Origin: Planctomycetota bacterium
GTDB taxonomy: Bacteria > Planctomycetota > Planctomycetia > Gemmatales > Gemmataceae
Direction: 5' to 3'
Length of the DNA stretch: 64,000 nucleotides
Assembly: GCA_016195405.1 (NCBI GenBank)
Contig: JACPZP010000117.1
Coordinates: 1 to 64,000 of the forward strand
The position numbers were made by a program, and so were the translations under genes. Under the pieces are notes generated by a model. The model ran no database searches, was not told the origin of the DNA, and was given only the letters and a program-made list of their open reading frames with translations. Shown here piece after piece: positions 40,615-49,187 of this stretch; within the stretch, counting starts at the first letter, position 1, and each line of letters starts with the position of its first letter.

Positions 40615-41502
40615 CTATACCCCCATCACATTATACCCGCAATCCACATACAGCACGTGTCCGGTGATCGCCGACGCCAGCGGGCTGCACAGGAACACCG
40701 CGGCGTTTCCGACTTCGTCCGGCGTGATGCCGCGCGGCAACGGCGAACGCTGGGCGGCGTAGCCGATCATTTGGTCGATGTCGCCGATGGCGCTGGCGGC
40801 GCGGGAGGCGTAGGGACCGGCGGAGATGATGTTGACGCGAATGTTCTTGGCGCCGAGGTTGTGAGCGAGCTGCTTGGCGTCGATCTGCAGCGCCGCCTTG
40901 GCCGTCGACATGCCGCCGCCGTAGTGGGGCACGACGCGGTCGCCGCCGAGATAGCTCAAGCCGACGATGGAAGCGCCGCCGGCGCGGTTCTCCATGAACG
41001 GAGCGCAAGCGTGCGTCAGGGCGGTGAGCGAATAGGCGCTGATGCTGAGGGCGCCCAGGTAACCCTTACGGCTGGTGTCGACCGCTTTGCTCTTGATTTC
41101 CGCGGCGAAGGCGACGCTGTGGATCAAGATGTCGATGCCGCCGTACTTGGGACCGACCTGGTCGATCATGCCTTTGATGGTGAAGTCGCCGTGTTTGTTC
41201 CAGCGGCGGTCGTTCTTGGTTTTTTCATCGACGTCGTCCATGGTGTCGTAACTTACGTCACAGGCAACCACCAATTCGGGCTTCAGCTCCCCTGCCCCGT
41301 AAGGCAGCACGCGGGCCTCTACATCGTCGGGCTTGTCGCTGTCGAGCAGGTTGATGACGATGTTCACCATGCGCGGATGGCTGGCGAACACCAGCTTGGC
41401 GCCGGCGGCCTGCAGCGCCTTGGCGATGAACCAGGCAAAACTCTGATTGTCGCCGACTCCGGTGACCAGGGCAACCTTGCCTGCCAGATTGATCGGAATC
41501 AT
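40615..41502 (-). CDS. fabI: enoyl-[acyl-carrier-protein] reductase (NADH), plant-like FabI
   Basis: 295 residues. FabI reduces trans-2-enoyl-ACP in fatty acid elongation. It has the short-chain dehydrogenase fold with GKVALVTGVGDNQSFAWFIA at the NADH site, DILIHSVAFA, Tyr in SISAYSLTALT, and the second Tyr and Lys of YGGGMSTAKAAL, with SAGPYASRAASAI following. Residues about 50-110 (LLDSDKPDDVEARVLPYGAG, KPELVVACDV) form the longer insert seen in plant, apicomplexan and chlamydial enzymes, unlike the shorter E. coli type. Confidence 0.92.
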   Translation of the reverse strand: MIPINLAGKVALVTGVGDNQSFAWFIAKALQAAGAKLVFASHPRMVNIVINLLDSDKPDDVEARVLPYGAGELKPELVVACDVSYDTMDDVDEKTKNDRRWNKHGDFTIKGMIDQVGPKYGGIDILIHSVAFAAEIKSKAVDTSRKGYLGALSISAYSLTALTHACAPFMENRAGGASIVGLSYLGGDRVVPHYGGGMSTAKAALQIDAKQLAHNLGAKNIRVNIISAGPYASRAASAIGDIDQMIGYAAQRSPLPRGITPDEVGNAAVFLCSPLASAITGHVLYVDCGYNVMGV

Positions 41503-41640
41503 GATCCTGCCTCACGAAAACGGAAATCCGAGCAGTGGGCAGTATACGGTCACGAGCGGGCCGGGGCGAGAGACGCGAGCCGAGATTGCCTTTTGCGGAT
41601 GTCTTGACAGAATAACCCTGAGACTCAAAGGGAGGAAATC

Positions 41641-41826
41641 ATGGCCGACGTTCAACTTAATTTGACCACCGAAGAGCGCGATTGCCTGACGACGCTTTTG
41701 GACATGGCGCTCAAGGACGCCCGCATTGAAGAGCACCGGACCAAGACGCCGAGCTTCCGCGAGCACGTCATCCACCGCGAGGAGCTTCTTCAAGCGGTGC
41801 TGAAGAAGCTCGGCAGTTCAAAGTAG
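41641..41826 (+). CDS. small conserved hypothetical protein, 61 aa
   Basis: GGGAGGAAATC precedes the ATG, a strong ribosome binding site. The helical sequence (LNLTTEERDCLTTLLDMALK, then EEHRTKTPSFREHVIHREEL) resembles small unnamed proteins I associate with this group. Its TAG stop is formed by the first bases of the adjacent palindromic repeat. It is divergent from fabI. Function unknown. Confidence 0.7.
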   Translation: MADVQLNLTTEERDCLTTLLDMALKDARIEEHRTKTPSFREHVIHREELLQAVLKKLGSSK

Positions 41827-41878
41827 GACGGTTTTGCAAACCGTCTGGTCGAGCGGACGGATTGCAAATCCGTCCTAC
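41823..41878. repeat. GTAG/CTAC palindromic repeat, reference copy
   Basis: A 56-bp element: ends GTAGGACGG / CCGTCCTAC, with hairpins GACGGTTTTGCAAACCGTC and GACGGATTGCAAATCCGTC in the two halves. It can form either one long stem or two side-by-side hairpins. Half-copies occur at 1749 and 52307. Confidence 0.9.
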
Positions 41879-41899
41879 GAGTTTTGAAGCAACTCTAAA

Positions 41900-41936
41900 C
41901 AGAAAACCGCTCCGATGCACTTGGCTTCGGAGCGGT
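41900..41936 (-). terminator. terminator of the HEAT-repeat protein gene
   Basis: On the minus strand ACCGCTCCGA / TCGGAGCGGT, a perfect 10-bp stem with an 11-nt loop, then TTTTCTGTTT. It begins 35 bp after the stop codon. Confidence 0.85.
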
Positions 41937-41970
41937 CTCGGATCAGGCCATCTCAACTTTCAGCCCATCT

Positions 41971-43968
41971 TTACTGCTTGTTGAAGCCCATCCTCTGGAG
42001 CGCCTGGTCGACTTCCTGGCGAACGCGGGCGTCGCTGTCTTGGCGAAGCATGTTCAGCGTGTTGACGATCGGCTCATTGGCGACGCCGAGGCGCGACAAG
42101 TTGTAGACGCAGCCGGCGCGAACCGTGGCCGCCGGGTCCTGCTTCGCGCAGTCGAGCAGGATGGCGACGACTTCCGGATGCTGGCGAACGTCGATCGTGG
42201 ACAGATTGTTGGCCGCCCACTCGCGCTGGGCTGGATATGGCGATTCCTTTAGCACCTGGAAGTAATGGGCCAGGTCGACCGGGTTTGTCATGGGAAGCTG
42301 AGACTGTTGCTGGGGAGCGCTCTGCGGCGCGCTCCGGCGATCCATCGCGGGATTGTATTGCATCGCGGCGGCGGGCGCCTGTTGCGGATAGATCGCTTGC
42401 TGCACCTGACCTTGGAAGGGGTTGGGCGGCATTGGACCCTGGTATTGGAAGTTGACCTGGGACACGGGACGCTGCGGGGTCTGCATCATCGGCATCATGG
42501 GACCCGCTTGCATCGGATTTCCCTGGGCCATCATTGGCAGGTTCGGTTGGATGCCCACGGGCGGCATGTGTTGTTGCGGAGGCGTGAAGGCATTCATGTT
42601 CGCCGTTAGTTGCTGCAGGTCCGGCGCCTTCATGACCGGCATCGGCGGCCGCATCGGCTCCGGCTGGGTACGCATCGGCACGGGAACATAAATGATCTGC
42701 GCGGGCGCGCCGCCGTTCGCCGCGATCACCGACCGGGCACCCAAAGGCACTTTGCCATCCGGCATGATCAGCGGTTGACCGGAAGGCAGGCCGGGCAGAT
42801 TGCCGTTCTGGGCAGTCGGGCTAGTCGACATCAGCGGGTTCGGTTCCGCGGCGGGGGGCATGGTAATCGTCTTGGAATTCAGCTTCTTTTCGGAGCCGTC
42901 GAATTTCTCCGGACTGAGAAGAATGTCGCCGGGCTTTTTCGCGGTTGCGTCGTTCTTGGCGATTTCAACATTCTTGACGGGCTCCACCCCCGATTTGCCC
43001 GGCGGCAGCGTCTTCGTATCCTTGGTGAACGCCCACAGACCGCTGGCTTCTTTCTTTGCCGAAGCCGGGCCGCGATCGCTGGCGGCCAAGTCGGCGTTGG
43101 TGAGGGTCTTGCCGGGCTTGGAGGGATCGCAATTGTCCGCGGTCATCGTCGCATCGGCGCCGTACTTCACCGTGGCGGGCTTTTGGAACAACCCGGCCAG
43201 ACGTTCGCCGAGCTTCGGCTTGGCGGCTACGCAGGGCTGATTGTTACAGTCCAGGACGACCGGCATCCCAGGACGGCCGACGGGCTGCTCGACGATAATC
43301 TCCGGACTGTTGCCGGGCATGCGCACAACGGTCGGAACCTCGAACGGATTCTTGCCGCTCGTGACGATCACCGGCGACACGCGCTGCCCGTTCTTCTCCT
43401 CCCACCATACGACTTGTTCTTTGCCGTTGCAGTTGCCCGCCGGCTGACAGCTGTCACACGAAGAAACGACCGTGCTGTTTACCGGAGTCACGACGTTTTT
43501 CGACGTCATGTTGTTCGACGTCATTTTGTTCGATGTGGTGACGACGTTGTTCGAAGCGGCCACGACGTTGTTTGAGGCGACGTTGTTGGACGCAGTGACC
43601 ACCTGGGGAGGAACTGGGACGCCAGGCGGCGGCGTTTGCGACTTGCCCCAGCGGTAGATGCGCATCGGCATGGCGCGAACGTTTGACTGATTGCTCGACA
43701 CCATGGTCGGCTGGCCGTCTTCCTCAATGGTCATCATCTCGCCGGTGTCGACGACCTGAAGCTGATAGGCGGTCTTGCCATCCTGAGTGCGCCACGTGGT
43801 CATGACCCGGCAGCGCAGGGCCTTGCCGTTCTCATGCACCGTCATGATACGCTCGTTCGCGATGCGTTCACCCACGGGCATCGGACGCGAGGTGGGAACC
43901 TGACTCCAGGCCAGCCCAACCCCGGCCAGCAAAATCAACAAGGCCCCTTTCCAGTTGGACCAGACCAT
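41971..43968 (-). CDS. exported low-complexity protein with C-terminal HEAT repeats
   Basis: 665 residues. Signal peptide GALLILLAGVGLAWSQ; residues 30-95 are a small conserved-looking domain (VHENGKALRCRVMTTWRTQD). Then Asn/Ser/Val-rich tandem units (ASNNV, TSNN) at 125-165, a cysteine-containing stretch (SSCDSCQPAGNC), and a long Pro/Met/Gln-rich disordered region. The last 110 residues are HEAT-like repeats (HYFQVLKESPYPAQREWAAN, then AILLDCAKQDPAATVRAGCV). Probably a periplasmic or surface protein with a protein-binding tail; function unknown. Confidence 0.8.
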   Translation of the reverse strand: MVWSNWKGALLILLAGVGLAWSQVPTSRPMPVGERIANERIMTVHENGKALRCRVMTTWRTQDGKTAYQLQVVDTGEMMTIEEDGQPTMVSSNQSNVRAMPMRIYRWGKSQTPPPGVPVPPQVVTASNNVASNNVVAASNNVVTTSNKMTSNNMTSKNVVTPVNSTVVSSCDSCQPAGNCNGKEQVVWWEEKNGQRVSPVIVTSGKNPFEVPTVVRMPGNSPEIIVEQPVGRPGMPVVLDCNNQPCVAAKPKLGERLAGLFQKPATVKYGADATMTADNCDPSKPGKTLTNADLAASDRGPASAKKEASGLWAFTKDTKTLPPGKSGVEPVKNVEIAKNDATAKKPGDILLSPEKFDGSEKKLNSKTITMPPAAEPNPLMSTSPTAQNGNLPGLPSGQPLIMPDGKVPLGARSVIAANGGAPAQIIYVPVPMRTQPEPMRPPMPVMKAPDLQQLTANMNAFTPPQQHMPPVGIQPNLPMMAQGNPMQAGPMMPMMQTPQRPVSQVNFQYQGPMPPNPFQGQVQQAIYPQQAPAAAMQYNPAMDRRSAPQSAPQQQSQLPMTNPVDLAHYFQVLKESPYPAQREWAANNLSTIDVRQHPEVVAILLDCAKQDPAATVRAGCVYNLSRLGVANEPIVNTLNMLRQDSDARVRQEVDQALQRMGFNKQ

Positions 43969-44216
43969 GGGACGGCTCTCCTTTTATGCAGGTAATCTTC
44001 GAAGCCCCAGGATAAGTGAAGCGAATCCTGGGGATATATCTCCGGGATCTCAACCTACTTATCGGCTGTAGCAAGGTTACGCATCAGTCGGAGTTTGCCG
44101 AAGAAAGGAAAGAAATGGATGCTGGAGAAGAAACCGGCGCTTCGCTATTTATTCTGGGCAAGATGCGCAACGATTTCTCTCTTTCCCGGTCAGGCGCTTT
44201 CGGGTTCAATGGTGCC

Positions 44217-44732
44217 ATGAAAGTGCTGCTGACGGCGGACCAAATCCAGGATCGAGTGAACGCCCTCGCCCAGCAAATCGGCCGGGACTACGACCATCGC
44301 CCCATCACGATCGTCGGCGTCCTTACCGGCAGCCTGATATTCTTGGCCGACCTGGTGCGCCGCCTCGATTTGCCGTCGCGCATCGGCTTCATCCAGGCGT
44401 CGAGTTACCGCGGCCAAGACACCGCGCCGGGCCAGCTCCGCATCGGGCCGGAGTTGCTGCCCGACGTCAAGAACCGCCACGTATTGCTCTTGGACGACAT
44501 CCTCGACACCGGCCAAACGCTGCACCACCTGGTGACGCACTTGCACGGCCTCGACGTGGCGTCGCTACGGGTCTGCGTGCTCCTGCGCAAAAAAGACAGA
44601 CAACAGATCGCCGTCGAGCCCGACTATGTCGGCTTCGACATCCCCAACGCCTTCGTAGTCGGCTACGGCCTCGATTACAACGACGAGCACCGGCATCTAC
44701 CCTACATTGCCGTCCTTGAGGAGCCCGTTTGA
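44217..44732 (+). CDS. hpt: hypoxanthine phosphoribosyltransferase
   Basis: 171 residues. Hpt makes IMP or GMP from hypoxanthine or guanine and PRPP. Motifs: LTADQIQDRVNALAQQIG, VGVLTGSLIFLADLVRRL, and the PRPP loop VLLLDDILDTGQTL. The ATG at 44217 fits the family N-terminus; the upstream in-frame extension to 44016 does not. The usual SSY motif is present (ASSYRGQ). It is separated from the following glycosyltransferase by a palindromic repeat. Confidence 0.92.
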   Translation: MKVLLTADQIQDRVNALAQQIGRDYDHRPITIVGVLTGSLIFLADLVRRLDLPSRIGFIQASSYRGQDTAPGQLRIGPELLPDVKNRHVLLLDDILDTGQTLHHLVTHLHGLDVASLRVCVLLRKKDRQQIAVEPDYVGFDIPNAFVVGYGLDYNDEHRHLPYIAVLEEPV

Positions 44733-44740
44733 TCTGAGAT

Positions 44741-44800
44741 GTAGCGGAATTCGCAAGAATTCCGGCAGAGCGTCAGAATTCTTGCGAATTCTGCTACGAC
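44741..44800. repeat. GTAG/CTAC palindromic repeat, GAATTC subtype
   Basis: A 60-bp element: GTAGC near the left end pairs with GCTAC near the right, and the internal 16-bp units GAATTCGCAAGAATTC and GAATTCTTGCGAATTC are exact inverted copies. It lies 8 bp after the hpt stop. Confidence 0.85.
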
Positions 44801-44860
44801 AGTCACGCGACCTCGTAGCTCGCTCGGTTTCGCGCGCCCCTTGGCCAAGGATGGTTCCGA

Positions 44861-45907
44861 ATGAAAGTTCTCCACCTACTCCCGTCTCTAGACTACAACA
44901 GCGCCGCCAGGCAGGTCCGTTCCCTCGCGCCGGCGCTCGCTCCAAAGGTCGACCTGCGAATCTGCGCCTTGAAGCGATTGGGGCCCTGGGCAAACGATTT
45001 CGGCGGCATCCCGATTCAATGCCTGAACGCGACGCAGGCGCTTCCAATTGCGCCGCTGCTCCGACTTCGAAGCTTGTTGCGCGAATTCAATCCGGACCGC
45101 ATCCACGTCTGGCGAGCCGCGGCGTTGCGGCCATTTGCCGTGATGGGCCGCCGTTATCTTCCGCGCGTCGTAGTCAGTCAGCCGCTGCCGACGAATACGG
45201 CGCGGCCGCGACTCGGCAAGCTGGATCAATGGCTTCTCCGGCGCGTGGATAAAGTGATCGCCGCAAGCGCCGCCGAGGCCGATCGCTTGAAGCATCTCGG
45301 CACTGCCGGCAACAAAATTGACATGATCCCTCCCGGAGTCGTGGTTGCGGCAACTCCACCGACGACTACGGGCGATCCGCGTTCCGTCGTCTGCCTGGGC
45401 GCTTTGGAGCGACACAAAGGATATGAAGACGCGCTCTGGGCTCACGACCTGCTCGCGTTTCCACACAATGACACCGAAATTCGCTTCATCGGCGCCGGCC
45501 CGCATCGCCAGCGCTTGCTTTCATTCGCGGATTCCAGATTTCATCCGCAGCGCATCCAGTTCCTGGGCAACCAGCCTCGCGCGGAGGAGCACTTGGCTAA
45601 TGCTCTTGCCTGCTGGGTTCCCAGCTTAACGCCAACGGGCGCCCAGACTGTCCGCGAAGCGCTCGCCGCCGGCTGTCCGGTGGTCGCCGCCGATTGGCCC
45701 GAGCTGCGCGAACTCATTGCGGATGGTGAAAACGGCTACCTCTTCTCACCCAGTGACCGCGCCGCCCTGGCCCGCCTCAGCCGACCGCTCCTCCTCGATC
45801 GGGGTCTCCGGGCGACCATGGGTCAAAAAGCGCATCAGCTTGCCCGCAGGCGCCTCGACATGACACAATGGGTGCAGCGAATCGAAAAGCTCTACGCCGG
45901 CTCGTAA
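44861..45907 (+). CDS. glycosyltransferase family 4 protein
   Basis: 348 residues of the GT-B fold. The N-terminal part begins KVLHLLPSLDYNSAARQV; the C-terminal part has VVCLGALERHKGYEDAL, IRFIGAGPHRQRLLSFA, IQFLGNQP and the sugar-nucleotide region PTGAQTVREALAAGCPVVAA with DGENGYLFSPSD. It transfers a sugar from a nucleotide donor to a lipid, glycan or protein acceptor; the acceptor is unknown. It is followed at 66 bp by the HD-domain gene in the same direction. Confidence 0.9.
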   Translation: MKVLHLLPSLDYNSAARQVRSLAPALAPKVDLRICALKRLGPWANDFGGIPIQCLNATQALPIAPLLRLRSLLREFNPDRIHVWRAAALRPFAVMGRRYLPRVVVSQPLPTNTARPRLGKLDQWLLRRVDKVIAASAAEADRLKHLGTAGNKIDMIPPGVVVAATPPTTTGDPRSVVCLGALERHKGYEDALWAHDLLAFPHNDTEIRFIGAGPHRQRLLSFADSRFHPQRIQFLGNQPRAEEHLANALACWVPSLTPTGAQTVREALAAGCPVVAADWPELRELIADGENGYLFSPSDRAALARLSRPLLLDRGLRATMGQKAHQLARRRLDMTQWVQRIEKLYAGS

Positions 45908-45973
45908 GAGGTCCGGTTTACGTTTTGCGCTCGCAGGTTCCTGGCGAGCGCGAAACGCAAGTGGAAGAACTTC

Positions 45974-46513
45974 ATGAACGCTCGCATTTATGACAAATAT
46001 CGGACTCTGCTCGAAGCCGTCTCCTTCGCGGGCCGCGCCCATCAGGGCCAATTGCGCAAGGATAAAGAAACACCTTACGCATGTCACCCGTTTCGCGTCT
46101 GTTTCATCGTCCGGCACGTGTTCGGCTTCGACGACCCGCGCATGCTCAGCGCCGCCTTGCTTCACGACACCATCGAGGACACCACCACCGACTTCGACGA
46201 CCTCGAAGAACGCTTCGGCGCCGAGATCGCGGGCTGGGTCGCTTGCCTGACCAAGGATAAATCGCTGCCCGAAAAAGAGCGCGAGCAAGCCTACATCGCG
46301 AAATTGCTAGAAGCGCCGTGGCAGGTGCAGGCCTGCAAACTAGCGGACATGTTCGACAACTTGATGGATTTGCCCGCCTTGCCGCCGGAGCGCCGGCAGC
46401 ACAGTCTTCGCCGGGCGGAGCAGTATCTGGCCGCGCTAAAGACGCGGGCTGCGCCGCAGTTACAAGCGCCGCTCAAACTCGTGGACGAATTGCTAAAAGG
46501 CTGTTCATGTTGA
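45974..46513 (+). CDS. HD-domain protein, small ppGpp-hydrolase-like
   Basis: 179 residues resembling the hydrolase domain of RelA/SpoT and stand-alone MESH1-type enzymes: FAGRAHQGQLRKDKETPYACHP, the metal-binding HD in SAALLHDTIEDTTTDFDDLE, ERFGAEIAGWVACLTKDK, and Asp in KLADMFDNL. Such enzymes remove the 3' pyrophosphate from (p)ppGpp, though other nucleotides are possible. No synthetase domain is present. Its stop overlaps the start of hpnE by 7 bp. Confidence 0.85.
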   Translation: MNARIYDKYRTLLEAVSFAGRAHQGQLRKDKETPYACHPFRVCFIVRHVFGFDDPRMLSAALLHDTIEDTTTDFDDLEERFGAEIAGWVACLTKDKSLPEKEREQAYIAKLLEAPWQVQACKLADMFDNLMDLPALPPERRQHSLRRAEQYLAALKTRAAPQLQAPLKLVDELLKGCSC

Positions 46514-47856
46514 ATGTAGCGGTGGTCGGCGGCGGCGTCTCCGGCATCCGCGCGGCGTTGACGCTGGCGCGGGCCGGCTGCCGCGTCACGCTCTTTGAGA
46601 AGAACCGTCATCTTGGCGGCAGGGTTTTTTCCTTCCCCACGCCGGAATTCGGCGAAGTCGATATCGGCCAACACATCTGGATGCGAGCGTGTACGGCACT
46701 TGAAGATCTCCTTCACGATCTGAATGTTCCGGACGACTGGATCTTTCGCCAGGACCGGCTGTCCATGCCGTATCGCCGGCCTGACGGATCCGTGTTTGTT
46801 TTTGGTCCCGGACGGCTTCCGGGCGCGCTTGCGTTCCTCCCATGTCTGTTGCGCGTGCCAGGCATCGGCTTCTTCGCTAAAATGCGATATCTTTGGGGAA
46901 TCGCTAAGGCCCGTCGCTACGACTCCACAGAGATCGAACGGCTCGATGCGATCTCGTTCGCCGACTGGCTGGCGCAACAGCGCCAACCGGCCGCCGTGGT
47001 CGAATGGCTCTGGAAGCCGCTCGTCGTCGGTGTCTGCAACGCCCGGCTTGACGACGTGTCAGCACGCCATGGCCTCCACGTCGCGCGCGCGACGCTTCTC
47101 AAGTCGCCGGAGGCTTCGGCGATCTGCTTCCTGCGCCGCCCTCTGTCCGATGTCTTCGACCGCCATGCCCGCAAAATCCTGGAAAACGCCGGAGTCGAGG
47201 TGCGCACGGGCGCTATGGTGAGTGCGGTCAACCCCGGTTCGCCGGCGCGCGTCGTCAGTGCGGACGAGAAGCTTGCGTTCGACAAGATCATCCTTGCATT
47301 GCCGCTGAAGTACATGCGTGGACTGATCCCGGGCGCGGCACTTCCCGAACCGCCAGGCGAAGGCGCGATCGCCGGGCTTCTGCTCCGATTCGCCAAGCCC
47401 GTAATGGACGAGTGGTTCTTCACCGCGGTGGACAGTCCGGTGCAGGAAGTGTTCAACAAAACCACGATCTGGGGACAAAGCCCCGAGGACGGGTCGCAGA
47501 TCATCGAGTTGGTGATTTCCGCAGCGGAGCGCGAGGTGCGCCTCGGCATGGAGGGCGTTGCCGAGGAACTTCTGCCGGAATTGGCGAAGCTGCTGCCGGC
47601 GGTTCGGACGACGCCTCTTCTGGCGAAGCGCTTGCTGGTGCATGGCACGGCCACGTTCCGGGTGCCCCCCGGCGGTGAATCTCGGCGTCTGCCGTTGACT
47701 TTGGCCGGACTCGACAATGTCCTATTCGCGGGAGACTACGCTGCGACGGAGTTCCCTTCGACGATGGAGTCGGCGGCGCGGGCGGGACAGGCGGCCGCGC
47801 AAGCGATCTTGCGCGGCCTGGCGGCTCATCCCCAACCGTCCACTACCTCGGATTGA
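46507..47856 (+). CDS. hpnE: FAD-dependent squalene/phytoene desaturase-family enzyme, HpnE-like
   Basis: 449 residues. FAD-binding start VAVVGGGVSGIRAALTLARA, then LFEKNRHLGGRVFS, and the C-terminal FAD motif FAGDYAATEFPSTMESAARAG. The length and the region CNARLDDVSARHGLHVARATLL match HpnE, which reduces hydroxysqualene to squalene for hopanoids and sterols. hpnC and hpnD are not adjacent, so a carotenoid desaturase cannot be excluded. It overlaps the HD gene upstream by 7 bp and the convergent PilT gene by 31 bp at the 3' end. Confidence 0.8.
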   Translation: MLNVAVVGGGVSGIRAALTLARAGCRVTLFEKNRHLGGRVFSFPTPEFGEVDIGQHIWMRACTALEDLLHDLNVPDDWIFRQDRLSMPYRRPDGSVFVFGPGRLPGALAFLPCLLRVPGIGFFAKMRYLWGIAKARRYDSTEIERLDAISFADWLAQQRQPAAVVEWLWKPLVVGVCNARLDDVSARHGLHVARATLLKSPEASAICFLRRPLSDVFDRHARKILENAGVEVRTGAMVSAVNPGSPARVVSADEKLAFDKIILALPLKYMRGLIPGAALPEPPGEGAIAGLLLRFAKPVMDEWFFTAVDSPVQEVFNKTTIWGQSPEDGSQIIELVISAAEREVRLGMEGVAEELLPELAKLLPAVRTTPLLAKRLLVHGTATFRVPPGGESRRLPLTLAGLDNVLFAGDYAATEFPSTMESAARAGQAAAQAILRGLAAHPQPSTTSD

Positions 47857-49187
47857 CCGGGTTTCCTCGCGGCTCGTGCGTCCTCCACAGGCGCCGGCTT
47901 GAACGGTGGAGGCTTACCAGGACCAATTCCCAGGGGCTGCTTTAGGACGTGCTTGTCCGCCTCGGGCTTGATGGGCGACGTGATGTCCGCCGCTTTCTTG
48001 ACTCCCTTGTCGACGGCGGCCGGAACGGCTTTCGCAAGCCCATTTTTTGCAACCGCGGCTTTCGCGGGTGCTGGCTGCGCGGAAGCGGGTTGGGCCGGCG
48101 CCGGCTTCGTCGGCGGCGCCTTGCTTTCCAAATCGAAGTATTTCTGAAAAAGCGACTTGTCCTGGGCGAACATGTACGCTTCCTCGCCCGAGACCAAACC
48201 CGCTTTCAGATAGTTTTGCAGCGTGGTGTCCATCGTGATCATGCCGTGATCCCGGCCTGACTGAATGTGCGAGAGGATCTTCTCGGTGTGGCCTTCGCGG
48301 ATCATATGCGATACGCCGGTGCCGGAAATCATGATCTCATGCGCGGCGATGCGGCCCGAGCCGTCCGCGCGGCGCAAAAGCTGCTGGGCGACAATCGCCC
48401 GCAGCGACGTCGACAACATGGTGCGCACCTGTTGCTGCCGGCCTGCGGGAAACACGTCGATGATGCGGTCGATGGTCTTGGACGCCGAGTTTGTATGCAA
48501 GGTGGCGAACACCAGGACCCCGGTTTCCGCCAGCGTGATGGCCATGGCGATTGTTTCCAGGTCGCGCATTTCGCCGACCATGATCACATCGGGATCTTCG
48601 CGCAGGCCGTCCTTGAGGGCTTGGGCGAACTCCGGCGTGTCGGCGCCGACCTCGCGCTGGGTGACGATCGAACTCAAGTTGCTGTGAACGAATTCGATCG
48701 GATCCTCGACGGTGATGATGTGCTTGTGATAATGGCGGTTGATCTCGTCGACGATCGCCGCCAGGGTCGTCGACTTGCCCGATCCCGTCGGTCCCGTGAC
48801 CAGCACCAAGCCGCTGTGCAGGTGCGGCAAATCCTTGAGCTTGTGCGGCGCGCCGAGTTCCTCGAGCGTCTGCACCTTGGCGGGGATTTGCCGCAGCACG
48901 CAGCCATAGCCCGCGTGCTGGTGCAGATAGTTGACGCGGAACCGGGCCATGTCGCCCAGCGCGTAGGCGAAGTCGAGGTCGAGCCGTTTTGTGAAACGTT
49001 GCCAGCGGTCGTCGCCGGCGATCTCGCGCATCAGCATGCCGAGGCGATCTTGCAGTACAATCTGTTCGCCGGAGATGGGCGCGAGGTGGCCGTGGATGCG
49101 CCACATGGGCGGCGCCCCCGCCCGCAGATGCAGGTCGCTCGCCTTGTTGGCGAGCATTTGTTGAAGCCAACGGTCGATCTCAGCCAT
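47826..49187 (-). CDS. pilT: PilT-like twitching ATPase with a disordered C-terminal tail
   Basis: 453 residues. PilT is the hexameric ATPase that retracts type IV pili. Motifs: SDLHLRAGAPPMWRIHG at the N-terminus, Walker A TGPTGSGKST (131-140), Asp box IITVEDPIEF, Walker B IMVGEMRDLETI, His box ATLHTNSASKTIDR. Normal PilT ends near residue 350; here about 90 more residues rich in Ala, Pro and Lys follow (TKPAPAQPASAQPAPAKAAV). The ATG at 49187 has GGAGG 7 nt upstream and overlaps the stop of the paralogous gene by 8 bp. Confidence 0.92.
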   Translation of the reverse strand: MAEIDRWLQQMLANKASDLHLRAGAPPMWRIHGHLAPISGEQIVLQDRLGMLMREIAGDDRWQRFTKRLDLDFAYALGDMARFRVNYLHQHAGYGCVLRQIPAKVQTLEELGAPHKLKDLPHLHSGLVLVTGPTGSGKSTTLAAIVDEINRHYHKHIITVEDPIEFVHSNLSSIVTQREVGADTPEFAQALKDGLREDPDVIMVGEMRDLETIAMAITLAETGVLVFATLHTNSASKTIDRIIDVFPAGRQQQVRTMLSTSLRAIVAQQLLRRADGSGRIAAHEIMISGTGVSHMIREGHTEKILSHIQSGRDHGMITMDTTLQNYLKAGLVSGEEAYMFAQDKSLFQKYFDLESKAPPTKPAPAQPASAQPAPAKAAVAKNGLAKAVPAAVDKGVKKAADITSPIKPEADKHVLKQPLGIGPGKPPPFKPAPVEDARAARKPGQSEVVDGWG

